Positions 17,620-26,219 of a stretch of DNA of 64,000 nucleotides are shown in pieces. The stretch is taken from contig NZ_JAZHSH010000001.1 of the NCBI RefSeq assembly GCF_040100845.1, positions 1,984,001 through 2,048,000 on the forward strand, written 5' to 3'. Both the position numbers and the translations under genes were made by a program. The notes under the pieces were generated by a model. The model did no database searches. It had not been told where the DNA came from and worked only from the letters and a program-made list of their open reading frames with translations. This DNA comes from Chengkuizengella sp. SCS-71B. Its GTDB lineage: Bacteria; Bacillota; Bacilli; Paenibacillales; KCTC-33759. Position 1 is the first letter of the stretch. The number at the start of each line of letters is the position of its first letter.

Positions 17620-18966
17620 TTGTTTCAGAATCAGTCTGATATGTTTAAAAAAGATGAGCAGTATGTCTGGCATTCTATGAAACCTTATAATCCTGAAGCC
17701 ACATTGGTGGTCAAAAAAGCAAAAGGATCTTGGATTACGGATAAAAGAGGAAAAACATATTTAGATGCAATGGCAGGTCTCTATTGTGTAAATGTAGGAT
17801 ATGGTAGACATGAATTAGCCGAAGCTGCTTATGAACAACTAAACAATCTAGCATATTATCCGCTTACACAAAGTCACGAACCTGCGATAAAACTAGCTCA
17901 AAAGCTTAATGAAATGTTAGATGATGAATATGTTGTATTTTTCTCCAATAGTGGTTCAGAAGCAAACGAAACTGCTTTTAAAATCGCTAGACAATATCAT
18001 CAACAAAAAGGAGAACATTCTCGTTACAAATTTATTTCAAGATATCGGGCGTACCATGGGAATACAGCAGGTTCACTTGCTGCTACAGGCCAAGCTCAGC
18101 GAAAGTACAAATATGAACCATTAGCGCCAGGATTTATCCATGTTGCACCACCTGATACTTATCGTATGAATGACAAAGCTATAAATCCAAGAGAATTAGA
18201 ATCAGTTAAAGCTATAGACCAAGCTATGACATGGGAATTAAGTGAAACAATAGCTGGAGTGATCATGGAACCGATCATTACTGGTGGTGGAGTGCTAATG
18301 CCTCCTGAAAATTACATGAAAGGTGTTAAAGAGGTATGTGAAAAACATGGTGCACTATTCATTGTTGATGAAGTTATATGTGGATTTGGTAGAACAGGAG
18401 AGGCATTTGGATTTATGAATTATGGTGTGAAGCCAGATATCATTACAATGGCAAAGGGGATAACAAGTGCTTATTTACCGTTATCAGCAACTGCAGTAAA
18501 AAGAGAAATATACGAATCTTTTAAAGGTTCAGAAGAATACGATTATTTTCGTCATGTAAATACGTTTGGTGGAAACCCAACTGCTTGTGCACTTGCCCTT
18601 AAAAATCTTGAAATTATGGAGAAAGAAAAGCTATTTGATCGATCAAAGGAAGTTGGCAATCATTTATTAAATGATCTTCAAACCATATTGCAGGACCATC
18701 CTTATGTAGGGGATGTTCGAGGAAAAGGGCTATTAATAGGATTGGAACTAGTGTCAGACAAAGTGACAAAGGAACCTTTAGAATCTAGGCTGGTTAATCA
18801 AGTCATCAGTATTTGTAAGGAAAACGGTTTAATAATAGGGAAAAATGGTGCAACTGTTGCTGGATATAATAATGTTATTATTTTGTCTCCACCTCTTACG
18901 ATTGAAATAGAAGATGTAAAATTTCTTAATAGAACTTTAGTGGATGCTTTACAAAAAATAAAATAG
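17620..18966 (+). CDS. class III PLP aminotransferase, probably omega-amino acid:pyruvate type
   Basis: Fold-type I, class III transaminase, 448 aa. Visible family residues are the phosphate-binding SNSGSEANE (109-117), D250 in FIVDEVICGFGRTG, and the PLP lysine K279 in MAKGITSAYLP. The N-terminus (VWHSMKPYNPEA) matches the beta-alanine:pyruvate and YhxA-like group, which convert beta-alanine or other omega-amino acids to semialdehydes. That would continue the pyrimidine degradation pathway encoded at 1-6114, although the genes are 11 kb apart. The start is TTG 17620, fixed by the GGGGGG RBS. Confidence 0.82.
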   Translation: MFQNQSDMFKKDEQYVWHSMKPYNPEATLVVKKAKGSWITDKRGKTYLDAMAGLYCVNVGYGRHELAEAAYEQLNNLAYYPLTQSHEPAIKLAQKLNEMLDDEYVVFFSNSGSEANETAFKIARQYHQQKGEHSRYKFISRYRAYHGNTAGSLAATGQAQRKYKYEPLAPGFIHVAPPDTYRMNDKAINPRELESVKAIDQAMTWELSETIAGVIMEPIITGGGVLMPPENYMKGVKEVCEKHGALFIVDEVICGFGRTGEAFGFMNYGVKPDIITMAKGITSAYLPLSATAVKREIYESFKGSEEYDYFRHVNTFGGNPTACALALKNLEIMEKEKLFDRSKEVGNHLLNDLQTILQDHPYVGDVRGKGLLIGLELVSDKVTKEPLESRLVNQVISICKENGLIIGKNGATVAGYNNVIILSPPLTIEIEDVKFLNRTLVDALQKIK

Positions 18967-18999
18967 ACATTGAGTTTAAAAATAGTTTCAAATTTTATT

Positions 19000-19065
19000 A
19001 AGGAGCCTGTTCTTTGGAGTTATTGTTTTGATTATTTTAACTATATCAAAGGCAAGGCTCCTTTT
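19000..19065 (+). terminator. terminator after aminotransferase
   Basis: Stem AAGGAGCCT (19000-19008) and AGGCTCCTT (19055-19063) with further weak pairing inside, followed by TTTTTAT. It is 34 bases downstream of the stop. Confidence 0.7.
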
Positions 19066-19191
19066 TATCTATTAAGATCTTAGTTAGATTTTCATTTTAA
19101 ATTAGTAATAACTAATGGGCACTTCATTTTACCAAAGACAAAGGTGCAATTAGGCTATCTACTTTTTGTTAAATATCCTAGGATTAAGTTG

Positions 19192-20142
19192 TTATAGCGG
19201 TTTAACTGGTAGATAAATATCTATAAAATGCTTCTTTTCGGGATGTGTGTTAGGATCATTTAAATACATTTCAAAACTTGCTCCATCATCAGGCTGATAT
19301 CCACTATTAGGCAACCACTCACCGTATAAATACTTCCACGCATCCCCATGTTGCTCACCATTATCAATGGCAAAATGTCCAATTGCATATTTCCCTGCTG
19401 GGATAGCCATTTTGCCTAATTCACCATCTACTATCGTATCTTTTGGAACGGCCATACATACGCTTGTTCTCAGTTTATCCTCATTTGTAATTTCATGGTT
19501 GTCATGATAGATAGTTAATAGTTTTATTCCTTTATCATTCACAATCCCTTTTGCTGAAGCCCAAGTTAATAATCTACCAAGCATACTCTGAAATACTTTT
19601 CCAAATTCTGAATAAGGACCTACATGACGCAGATAAATCACAGTCAGTTCTTCAACATCAACAATATCCACCTTACATTCCAATTTCATTTTTTTTTGCC
19701 TCCAATCATTTGTTTTATCAATTTCATTGTATCTTGGAGGCGCATTATTGACTTTTCTAATCTTGCTATTCATTTGGCTTTTCTTGCTATAAGTTAATCT
19801 ATATTCTGTTGCACTCATGCCGTAATATTTTTTAAAAGATCGGGCAAACATGGCTGAATTCGCAAAACATAAATCTAAAGCAATTTCAGTAATTGTTTTA
19901 TGAGGGGCATGAAGCAAAAAACTTGCTGCTTTTTCTAGTTTCTGTCTATTGATGTAGTTATAAAGTGTTTCGTTCATGATGCTTCCAAATATCCTATGGA
20001 AATGATATTTGGAAAACCCTGAAATTGCTGAGAGCTCTTCCAATGTAAAGACATTATTTATATTTCTTTCAATATAGTCTTGAACTAAATTAATTCGTGA
20101 AACATATTCTTGATGTAATAAAGGACTTTTTGTGCTATCCAT
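19192..20142 (-). CDS. AraC-family regulator with GyrI-like effector domain
   Basis: A 316-aa regulator. Two AraC-type helix-turn-helix motifs occupy about residues 10-105 (FTLEELSAISGFSKYHFHR and a second HTH ending SFKKYYGMSATEYR). Residues 155-315 form a GyrI/SOUL-like small-molecule binding domain. This order is known in multidrug-sensing regulators. The ATG 20142 is chosen because GGAGG lies 8 bases upstream; an upstream GTG frame would give 18 extra residues without an RBS. No adjacent transporter is seen, so the target is unknown. Confidence 0.88.
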   Translation of the reverse strand: MDSTKSPLLHQEYVSRINLVQDYIERNINNVFTLEELSAISGFSKYHFHRIFGSIMNETLYNYINRQKLEKAASFLLHAPHKTITEIALDLCFANSAMFARSFKKYYGMSATEYRLTYSKKSQMNSKIRKVNNAPPRYNEIDKTNDWRQKKMKLECKVDIVDVEELTVIYLRHVGPYSEFGKVFQSMLGRLLTWASAKGIVNDKGIKLLTIYHDNHEITNEDKLRTSVCMAVPKDTIVDGELGKMAIPAGKYAIGHFAIDNGEQHGDAWKYLYGEWLPNSGYQPDDGASFEMYLNDPNTHPEKKHFIDIYLPVKPL

Positions 20143-20266
20143 AAATAAAACCTCCATTACTGTAATTGTTCTTGTTATCATTTTATCATTAACCAATATG
20201 GGATTGCTTTTCTTATCTTGCTAAATCAGACGAAAAATTGGTTATAGAAAGAGAAAAACTAAAAAC

Positions 20267-20306
20267 AAATGACCTTGGGTGTACTAAACACCTAACAAGA
20301 TCATTT
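20267..20306 (-). terminator. terminator after ypbS
   Basis: Stem AAATGACCTT/AAGATCATTT with an inner GGTG/CACC pair. On the minus strand it is followed by a T-rich tract (TTTGTTTTTAGTTTTT). Confidence 0.7.
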
Positions 20307-20321
20307 GATAGATTTTGATTA

Positions 20322-20576
20322 CTATTTTCTGTTCACAAACTCTCTTACCATTTCATCACTCACAAAAACTCGAGTAGGTGATATTCCTTGTTTAGCATGA
20401 TCGTTGATTTTATCAGTCCAATGATTGATTTTATCTGTAGAAAAAGGTTTGCCTTCTTTGCATAATTGAAGGGCCTCATCTATGGCCTTTTCTCGTAGTG
20501 AATCAAGCTCTTGGAATTGTACCAGATGTTTATGCAATTTATTTGTATGTTCAGTTAAGGCTTCTCTCGTATCCAT
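20322..20576 (-). CDS. ypbS: YpbS-like DUF2533 family protein
   Basis: An 84-aa soluble, helical protein: MDTREALTEHTNKLHKHL at the N-terminus, then CKEGKPFSTDKINHWTDKIN and GISPTRVFVSDEMVREFV. Length and pattern match the DUF2533/YpbS family found across Bacillaceae, whose function is unknown. GAGAGGA lies upstream of the ATG. It is monocistronic and followed by a terminator. Confidence 0.65.
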   Translation of the reverse strand: MDTREALTEHTNKLHKHLVQFQELDSLREKAIDEALQLCKEGKPFSTDKINHWTDKINDHAKQGISPTRVFVSDEMVREFVNRK

Positions 20577-20812
20577 ATTATCTGTCCTCTCTATGTTATG
20601 TCATTGTATTTCCTCTAAATATTTCCCGGGCGAGCGCGGGAATCGATGAGAATCGTGATGAGTTTACAAAATATTTCTCTATAGCTCATTTTGATATGAA
20701 TGATATTGACGAATAAACAAATTATGATGATGCATTCTTAACATATAATACAATGAGGTAGGAAATTTTAAAAGGAAATATTCATCTAAACAATCAAAAT
20801 TTCATGGCAGAA

Positions 20813-21190
20813 TTACCTTTCCAGTTCAATATATTCTCTGAGTAATTTCCACTTTGCATCTTCTTTTTCCCATATCAACATACATTGTGCTCTATACGGT
20901 ATATCATTAATGATATTAGTTTCTCTCCCCAGAACAATGATCTGTTTCCCATCTTGTCGTTCAGTGATGGCAGTAGGTTCAAAGCTTTTATTTGCATTTC
21001 CATACTGTTCCAAAACATTTTTAATGTCATAATCATATTTATATTGCATAGGAACATCAATATCTGAGTGTGCCCAATGCCCAATAAAATTTTTAGACAT
21101 AAAAGCTCGTATCTCTTCTTCACTTTTGCTTACAAACGCATCATTCCATGCACGAAAATAATCATTTAGAATTATTTTAATATTATCCAT
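20813..21190 (-). CDS. SnoaL-like/DUF4440 nuclear transport factor 2 fold protein
   Basis: A 125-aa protein with the NTF2-like cone fold pattern: helix DYFRAWNDAFVSKSEEEIRAFM, then alternating beta strands ending CMLIWEKEDAKWKLLREYIE. The WKLLREY-type ending is typical of DUF4440/SnoaL-like small proteins. Its substrate is unknown. GGAG precedes the ATG. It stands alone, with no partner gene in the same direction. Confidence 0.7.
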   Translation of the reverse strand: MDNIKIILNDYFRAWNDAFVSKSEEEIRAFMSKNFIGHWAHSDIDVPMQYKYDYDIKNVLEQYGNANKSFEPTAITERQDGKQIIVLGRETNIINDIPYRAQCMLIWEKEDAKWKLLREYIELER

Positions 21191-21370
21191 TATAATCTCC
21201 TTATTGAATTTTTAAGAATATATTTCTATATTATCAAGGGGAAAACCTTCCTATTTAATGTTACATCTCTTTCATTTGTAATTAAAACTTCGTTAAAAAT
21301 ATTAATGCATTTATGTAGAAATTAAGCAATAATGGTTATAAATAAATATAATAAATGAGGTGAAGTTAAA

Positions 21371-22681
21371 ATGGAACTGAATAAGGCTGCATCAGATCGT
21401 TTACTGTTTTTGTTCTTATCTACTTCTCTTCTAAAATATAAAAAGACAACAGGTGGACATGAAAAATCTAAATTAATAAAGGAAGGTATTTTGTTGAGTA
21501 AAGAAGATGTTTTGATTCTTGCAAATCATCATATTCATCATTACTTAAAAGAAGATATTCAAACAAAAGGTAAACAGGTAAAAGCTTCATCTCATTTCAT
21601 TCATCTATATGATTTTGAAAACAACCTTTTAGCTTATATGGTTCCTTTAATGTCACAGGGAGAGATTGGTTACATTATTATTGGAGCGATTGAAGATGGT
21701 TTTGATGCTTATGAGATTTTTATCAAAAAAAATATAGTTAAAGATATCAAATTAATTATGAAACACCTAAGTTGCTCTTCAAATTTGACAGCTCAGTTGG
21801 TATATTTACCACCAACAGGATATGTAATTCAATTAAATGATGAGAACGGAATTCCTCAACAATATTTTCACATTTCATATAATGTAGAGCAATATGATGA
21901 AATAACGGAAGATATCAATAATTATCTTATAGAACTTGAACATTTATATAAACATATTAGAAAAGATGAGAATAAGAAAAGAATCAAAAATATTTTAAAT
22001 AGAGAAAGTATAGAAGTTTCTTTAAATCCAATTGATGAGGTTATGTTATCAACTGAAAGAAGTTCATCAACTTTTGTACCAGTCTACAATAACAAAACAT
22101 ATAGTTACGGTGGAAATCAAGTATGGTGGAAAGATGGAGGGAAGTCTATAAAAAGTATACTTGGTTGTGGACCTGTTGCTGCTGCAAACATTACAAATTA
22201 TTTAGCAAAAATAACAAACCCAATGAAATATGGGAAACTTTATTCCGGTGAAACGTCAAATTATCATGATTTCATGAAACATATGGACATTCTTTATGAT
22301 TACATTGCTCCAAAAGCATATGGAGCAGTGAGTGTTTCAGAATTCGTGGCAAATTTGGAGGAATATGCTATAGGTCAAGGAGTTTCATTGGATGCTGTCT
22401 GGAAAGATACTTCTTTTACAATTGAAAGTATTGCGGAGTATATAAAAGAAGGGCTTAATATGAACTCACCAGTTGCTACTCTAAATCTATCTATACCAAA
22501 AATAACAGGTTATCCATATCAGTGGCATTGGATGACGATCACAAAGTATTGGAACAAAAATGACGATAGATGGATTGTTGTTTCTACATGGGGTCAAAGG
22601 AGAAGCATTAATTTTTATAAACATTTAGATGCAATAACTTCTTTCTTATCAGTTGGCGGGGGTTTTATTTACTTTAAGTAA
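21371..22681 (+). CDS. cysteine-peptidase-like protein without signal peptide
   Basis: A 436-aa protein. The C-terminal half (about 225-436) looks like a papain-like C39/SpeB-type fold: GCGPVAAANITNYLA contains the candidate nucleophile Cys, and YQWHWMTITKYW about 130 residues later supplies the candidate His. The N-terminal half resembles the inhibitory propeptide region of streptopain-like peptidases. There is no signal peptide or membrane segment, unusual for that group. RBS GAGGTG is 7 bases before the ATG. Proteolytic activity is inferred; it may instead be a non-catalytic relative. Confidence 0.6.
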   Translation: MELNKAASDRLLFLFLSTSLLKYKKTTGGHEKSKLIKEGILLSKEDVLILANHHIHHYLKEDIQTKGKQVKASSHFIHLYDFENNLLAYMVPLMSQGEIGYIIIGAIEDGFDAYEIFIKKNIVKDIKLIMKHLSCSSNLTAQLVYLPPTGYVIQLNDENGIPQQYFHISYNVEQYDEITEDINNYLIELEHLYKHIRKDENKKRIKNILNRESIEVSLNPIDEVMLSTERSSSTFVPVYNNKTYSYGGNQVWWKDGGKSIKSILGCGPVAAANITNYLAKITNPMKYGKLYSGETSNYHDFMKHMDILYDYIAPKAYGAVSVSEFVANLEEYAIGQGVSLDAVWKDTSFTIESIAEYIKEGLNMNSPVATLNLSIPKITGYPYQWHWMTITKYWNKNDDRWIVVSTWGQRRSINFYKHLDAITSFLSVGGGFIYFK

Positions 22682-22697
22682 TTATGATATTTATGAG

Positions 22698-22719
22698 GTT
22701 AGGGGCAAATGCCCCTAAC
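22698..22719. terminator. short GC-rich hairpin
   Basis: Perfect stem GTTAGGGGC-AAAT-GCCCCTAAC just downstream of the peptidase-like gene. The T-run is weak, so it may be a terminator or an RNA-stabilising hairpin. Confidence 0.55.
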
Positions 22720-22781
22720 TACCTTAATCACTGGAAAAATTCTAAAAGTATATAGATTTAGTTAACTAAATGTTACAGAAG

Positions 22782-23204
22782 CTATTCAGCTTTTTTTGCA
22801 AATCCTAAAATATTCCCGTTACAATCTTTGATATGAAACTCTTGCATTCCATACCACGTCGTATATAAATCTCTTACAATCTCAACTTTTTTATGGATTT
22901 CTTGATAAAAATCTGTTAATCCTTCTACCTCTAAATAAAAACAAGCTGATATACCTTTTGGTATGTCTTTACAAGCAGGTATATCTTCTGCAATACTATC
23001 TGGTGTCTGGAACATGATTTCCAAATCATCTTTACTCATAAGGGCATAAACATAGTTTTTATCCTGATCCATTTCTTTAGTTATAATATGGTTATCATCT
23101 ACAACCATTTCAAGTTTGAATCCTAATATGTCACGGTAATATGATATGGAAGTTTCCAAATCCTTACTAATAAAGTTTGTCGTAAATTTTTTTAATTTCA
23201 TCAT
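22782..23204 (-). CDS. VOC/glyoxalase-fold protein
   Basis: A 140-aa protein of the vicinal oxygen chelate superfamily (FTTNFISKDLETSISYYRDILGF at the start; EFHIKDCNGNILGFA at the end). Members include glyoxalases, dioxygenases and antibiotic-binding proteins; the chemistry here is not clear. It follows the WYL regulator gene by 21 bases on the same strand, suggesting a two-gene unit controlled by that regulator. GGAG RBS is present. Confidence 0.85.
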   Translation of the reverse strand: MMKLKKFTTNFISKDLETSISYYRDILGFKLEMVVDDNHIITKEMDQDKNYVYALMSKDDLEIMFQTPDSIAEDIPACKDIPKGISACFYLEVEGLTDFYQEIHKKVEIVRDLYTTWYGMQEFHIKDCNGNILGFAKKAE

Positions 23205-23225
23205 TAAACCTCTCCTTTTAAAGCA

Positions 23226-24170
23226 TTATTTATTTTTATATCGGGAACACATTTCACTTGCAAGTTTATAGATTTCTTCTCTCATTGATTCTGGTTCTAT
23301 CACCTCAGCGTTTAAACCAAGGGAGAAGAAGAATTGCACTGAATAATTCCACTCTGTAACAGGACACATATAATCAACTTCCCATTCATCTTCAGTAATA
23401 TTTTTTACTAAATGTCCGATATGAGTGTCTTGCTCTGTCATTAATGCACCTTGATAAGTTAACTTCACGATAACATGTATCGATTCCTTTAGTTTTGTAT
23501 CTTTTACATTTTTATTAGGTAGATTAGGTAGTTTTAGATCCTTAGATTGAAGCACTTCAATTTGGTCTATTCGATCTACTCTAAAGGATCGTTTTTCTTG
23601 ATGATTATTAGAATAGGCTTCGCAGTACCAAAATCCATGAGCTGTATAAATTCTTAGAGGAAAGATTTGCAACCATCGATTATGTTTTTTTGAACGATAT
23701 AGAATGTTGAGCCATTTAGCGTTTGTAGTGTATTCCAATAAAGGCATTAGAAAGGGGGTTTTATAGTTTCTATTTGGAATTTCTACTTCTACATGATTAA
23801 GTATTGGATCTATTTGTTGTAATGTCTCCTCAGGTAATATAGCTTTAATTTTATCAATTACTGTCCACCTTTCTTGGTTAAATGGTGTGTCAGGTATTCT
23901 CGTCATGGCTTGAAGTGCAAAGAGAATCGTTAATGCTTCTCTGGAATCAAATTGTAAAGGGGATAATTGATACCCCTCCATCAGACGAAAACCACCATTT
24001 GGACCAGTTATTGAATATAATGGAATTCCCATCTCAGAAAGTGACTGCATATCTCGTAAAATGGTTCTTTTTGATACCTCAAACTTATCAGCTAATGACT
24101 GAGCCGTTTCAGGTCGATGCTGTAATGCGATGAGAATAGCCATGATTCTATCGGTCCTTTTCAAGATCAT
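23226..24170 (-). CDS. YafY-family HTH/WYL-domain transcriptional regulator
   Basis: A 314-aa regulator with an N-terminal HTH_11 domain (about 5-60: RPETAQSLADKFEVSKRTILRD) and a WYL ligand-binding domain (about 130-310). ATG 24170 is used because AAGGAGG lies 6 bases upstream; a GTG two codons earlier lies inside that RBS. It probably autoregulates and controls the VOC gene downstream. The ligand is unknown. Confidence 0.9.
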   Translation of the reverse strand: MILKRTDRIMAILIALQHRPETAQSLADKFEVSKRTILRDMQSLSEMGIPLYSITGPNGGFRLMEGYQLSPLQFDSREALTILFALQAMTRIPDTPFNQERWTVIDKIKAILPEETLQQIDPILNHVEVEIPNRNYKTPFLMPLLEYTTNAKWLNILYRSKKHNRWLQIFPLRIYTAHGFWYCEAYSNNHQEKRSFRVDRIDQIEVLQSKDLKLPNLPNKNVKDTKLKESIHVIVKLTYQGALMTEQDTHIGHLVKNITEDEWEVDYMCPVTEWNYSVQFFFSLGLNAEVIEPESMREEIYKLASEMCSRYKNK

Positions 24171-24275
24171 GGTCACCTCCTTATCCTACAAATATCATAA
24201 CATGGTATTAGTGACACCTTGTTTGTCACTAATTATAAATTAGTTTTTATATTTTTTTCTATTAAAATTTGTGGG

Positions 24276-24710
24276 CAGGAAAAGACGAGAATTCAATGAA
24301 TTATTAAAACTTTATATAAATGTAGCAAGTTTAATATTAGAAGAACTTAGATGTTATAATGAAACATATTAAAGTATAGAAATATCATCAGATCGTGCAC
24401 AATATTTAGTAGCTTTAGCTTCTTTCCAACAAATTCCTTCTATTGGAGTTAAATTAGCAAAGGATATTATAGATAATCTTGGTATTTATACATTGATGAA
24501 CTAAAAAAATATGATGGTGCGCAATTACTTGATGAACTTGAAAGAAATATAAATTATTGGGTTGACCCATGTGACAGGAAATGGTTTGATTTTACTGAAG
24601 AACGAAATAAATTTAGAATGCAACATGGCTATCCAGAAACAAGACCCAAAGTAGGGTGGCAGGAAAGGGGAAAAGTAAAAATCAAAAGAATTGAAGATTG
24701 TGCTGAATAA
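24276..24710 (+). pseudogene. broken helix-hairpin-helix (Cdd1-like) gene
   Basis: Three coding pieces lie in different frames. Piece one contains RKRREFNELLKLYINVASL and stops at about 24370. Piece two contains QQIPSIGVKLAKDIIDNLG, the HhH signature, and ends with TAA near 24504. Piece three, shifted in frame, reads from YIDELKKYDGAQLLDELER and ends at TAA 24708-24710. Pieces two and three join into one protein similar to the Cdd1/HhH domain family if one base is restored near 24490. Frame loss plus lack of a start points to a pseudogene. Confidence 0.65.
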
Positions 24711-24785
24711 GGAGATTTTAGTAACAACCAAGGAAGAAAAGAATTAAAAAGTAAATAGTAATTTAAATAAAAAGGAATTGATGTT

Positions 24786-24995
24786 ATGAGTTTTAGCTTT
24801 TACTTCTTTTTATTTGTATCTGGATTCATTACATTATTAATTGGATATATTGTTGTAAGGACATTTCTAAAAAAAGAAATTCCTGATAATCCATATACTC
24901 CATTTGACTATATAACTGGTCAGTCAGATGTTGAATTTCGTGATGAAAAAGAAGAAATTGAACAGGATAATGATGAAGACGGAGATAAAAACTAG
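24786..24995 (+). CDS. small membrane protein, DUF3951-like
   Basis: A 69-aa protein with one hydrophobic N-terminal helix (about 3-26) and an acidic C-terminal tail. The segment YTPFDYITGQSDVEF resembles the DUF3951 family of uncharacterised Bacillales membrane peptides. The N-terminus is membrane-anchored and the tail probably faces the cytoplasm. RBS is weak (AAAGGAATTG). Function unknown. Confidence 0.55.
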   Translation: MSFSFYFFLFVSGFITLLIGYIVVRTFLKKEIPDNPYTPFDYITGQSDVEFRDEKEEIEQDNDEDGDKN

Positions 24996-25056
24996 AATAA
25001 AATTCTGGTAGGGTGCATGATTGAAAATACTAATTTTAATAGAAAAGGGCATGCAA

Positions 25057-25776
25057 ATGTACTTACGTGAAATTATAAAACTAAAAGAAAAAATAAAAAA
25101 TCACAATCAATATCCATTTAACATACCAGCGATTAAAACGTTAGATACTATATCTTTAACCAAAAATGTAACTTTTTTTGTAGGAGAAAACGGTTCAGGA
25201 AAGTCGACACTACTTGAGGCAATTGCTTATCAGTGTGAATTTAATACTGCGGGTGGTAGCAGAAATAATACTTATGAAGTAGACTCTTCAGAGGCAAGGC
25301 TAGGGGATTATGTTCGGCTTTCATGGATGCCTAAAATGAATAGAGGATTTTTCCTGCGAGCAGAATCATTTTATCACTTTGCTTCTCATATTGATGAACT
25401 GGCTGAAGAAGACCCTGGTATTTATAGTTATTACGGTGGGAAGTCCCTTCATGAACAATCGCATGGAGAGTCTTTTTTGTCTTTGTTTAAAAGTCGGTTT
25501 GGACAATCTGGTATATATCTATTAGATGAACCAGAAGCTGCTCTTTCACCAGCAAGACAATTAGCATTTTTAAGTATTATTCATGAATTACAGAAACATG
25601 CTCAATTAATTATCGCTACACATTCTCCAATATTAATGGGATATCCAAACGCAGATATTTTTAATTTTGATGATACACCAATCAAACAAATCAAGTATGA
25701 AGATACGAATCATTATCAAATTTCCAGGAGATTTTTGGAAAATAGAAAGGTGTACCTAAGAGAATTAATGGATTAA
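25057..25776 (+). CDS. AAA-family ATPase (COG3910-like)
   Basis: A 239-aa single-domain ABC-type ATPase without membrane segments. Walker A is GENGSGKST; Walker B is IYLLDEPEAALSP; the H-loop is IIATHSPIL. The group is often annotated as predicted ATPases linked to repair or nuclease systems, with no proven role. The ATG at 25057 is chosen because homologues start close to YLREI and AGAAAAGGG lies 7 bases upstream; a TTG at 25021 is also possible. No nuclease partner is seen beside it. Confidence 0.8.
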   Translation: MYLREIIKLKEKIKNHNQYPFNIPAIKTLDTISLTKNVTFFVGENGSGKSTLLEAIAYQCEFNTAGGSRNNTYEVDSSEARLGDYVRLSWMPKMNRGFFLRAESFYHFASHIDELAEEDPGIYSYYGGKSLHEQSHGESFLSLFKSRFGQSGIYLLDEPEAALSPARQLAFLSIIHELQKHAQLIIATHSPILMGYPNADIFNFDDTPIKQIKYEDTNHYQISRRFLENRKVYLRELMD

Positions 25777-25848
25777 GTAACCGAAATGAACTCTGTAGAA
25801 AAAACTAGTATTTACATAAATAATGAAAATAGGAGGATATTACTTTTG

Positions 25849-26094
25849 ATGAAAAAGTTAGGATTCATTTTAATCATTTTTTCTTTTATCTTCTATGGGT
25901 TGATATTAATCGTCCCTTTTTTAAATGTGAGCACAGGATATAAAACAGCTGTTACAGGGATTTTAATTATTGTTGGTGAAATTTCGTTTTGGGTTGGTGG
26001 ATTGATACTAGGTAGAGAAGTTGTAAAGAAGTATAGAAACTTTTTTAACATAAAAAAATGGTTTAAAAAAAATGAAAGAGAAGGATCAGACTAA
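25849..26094 (+). CDS. small membrane protein, transporter-suffix-domain type
   Basis: An 81-aa protein with two transmembrane helices (about 3-25 and 35-58) and a basic C-terminal tail. The pattern KKLGFILIIFSFIFYGLIL then GEISFWVGGLILGREVVKKY matches the short 'transporter suffix domain' proteins of Bacillales. AGGAGG lies 12 bases before ATG 25849 and 9 bases before the preceding TTG; a longer frame from 25786 lacks an RBS. Function unknown. Confidence 0.65.
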   Translation: MKKLGFILIIFSFIFYGLILIVPFLNVSTGYKTAVTGILIIVGEISFWVGGLILGREVVKKYRNFFNIKKWFKKNEREGSD

Positions 26095-26219
26095 AAGAAT
26101 GTAAAGTTCCTTTAAAAACAATTTCTACATAGACTAATTGTTCAATCATCATACATAATGAATTGTAGAACTAATGAAATATGTGAACATATTTGTGGTT
26201 TAAAAAAGGAGAATTTTGT

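Noticed and set aside
20640-20716. Plus-strand frame ending DENRDEFTKYFSIAHFD
   Set aside because: No start or RBS, and only about 28 codons of protein-like sequence; possibly a gene fragment, not supportable as a feature.
24786-26094. Defence island built around the AAA ATPase
   Set aside because: Neighbours are small membrane proteins and a GNAT; no nuclease, reverse transcriptase or toxin gene is adjacent.
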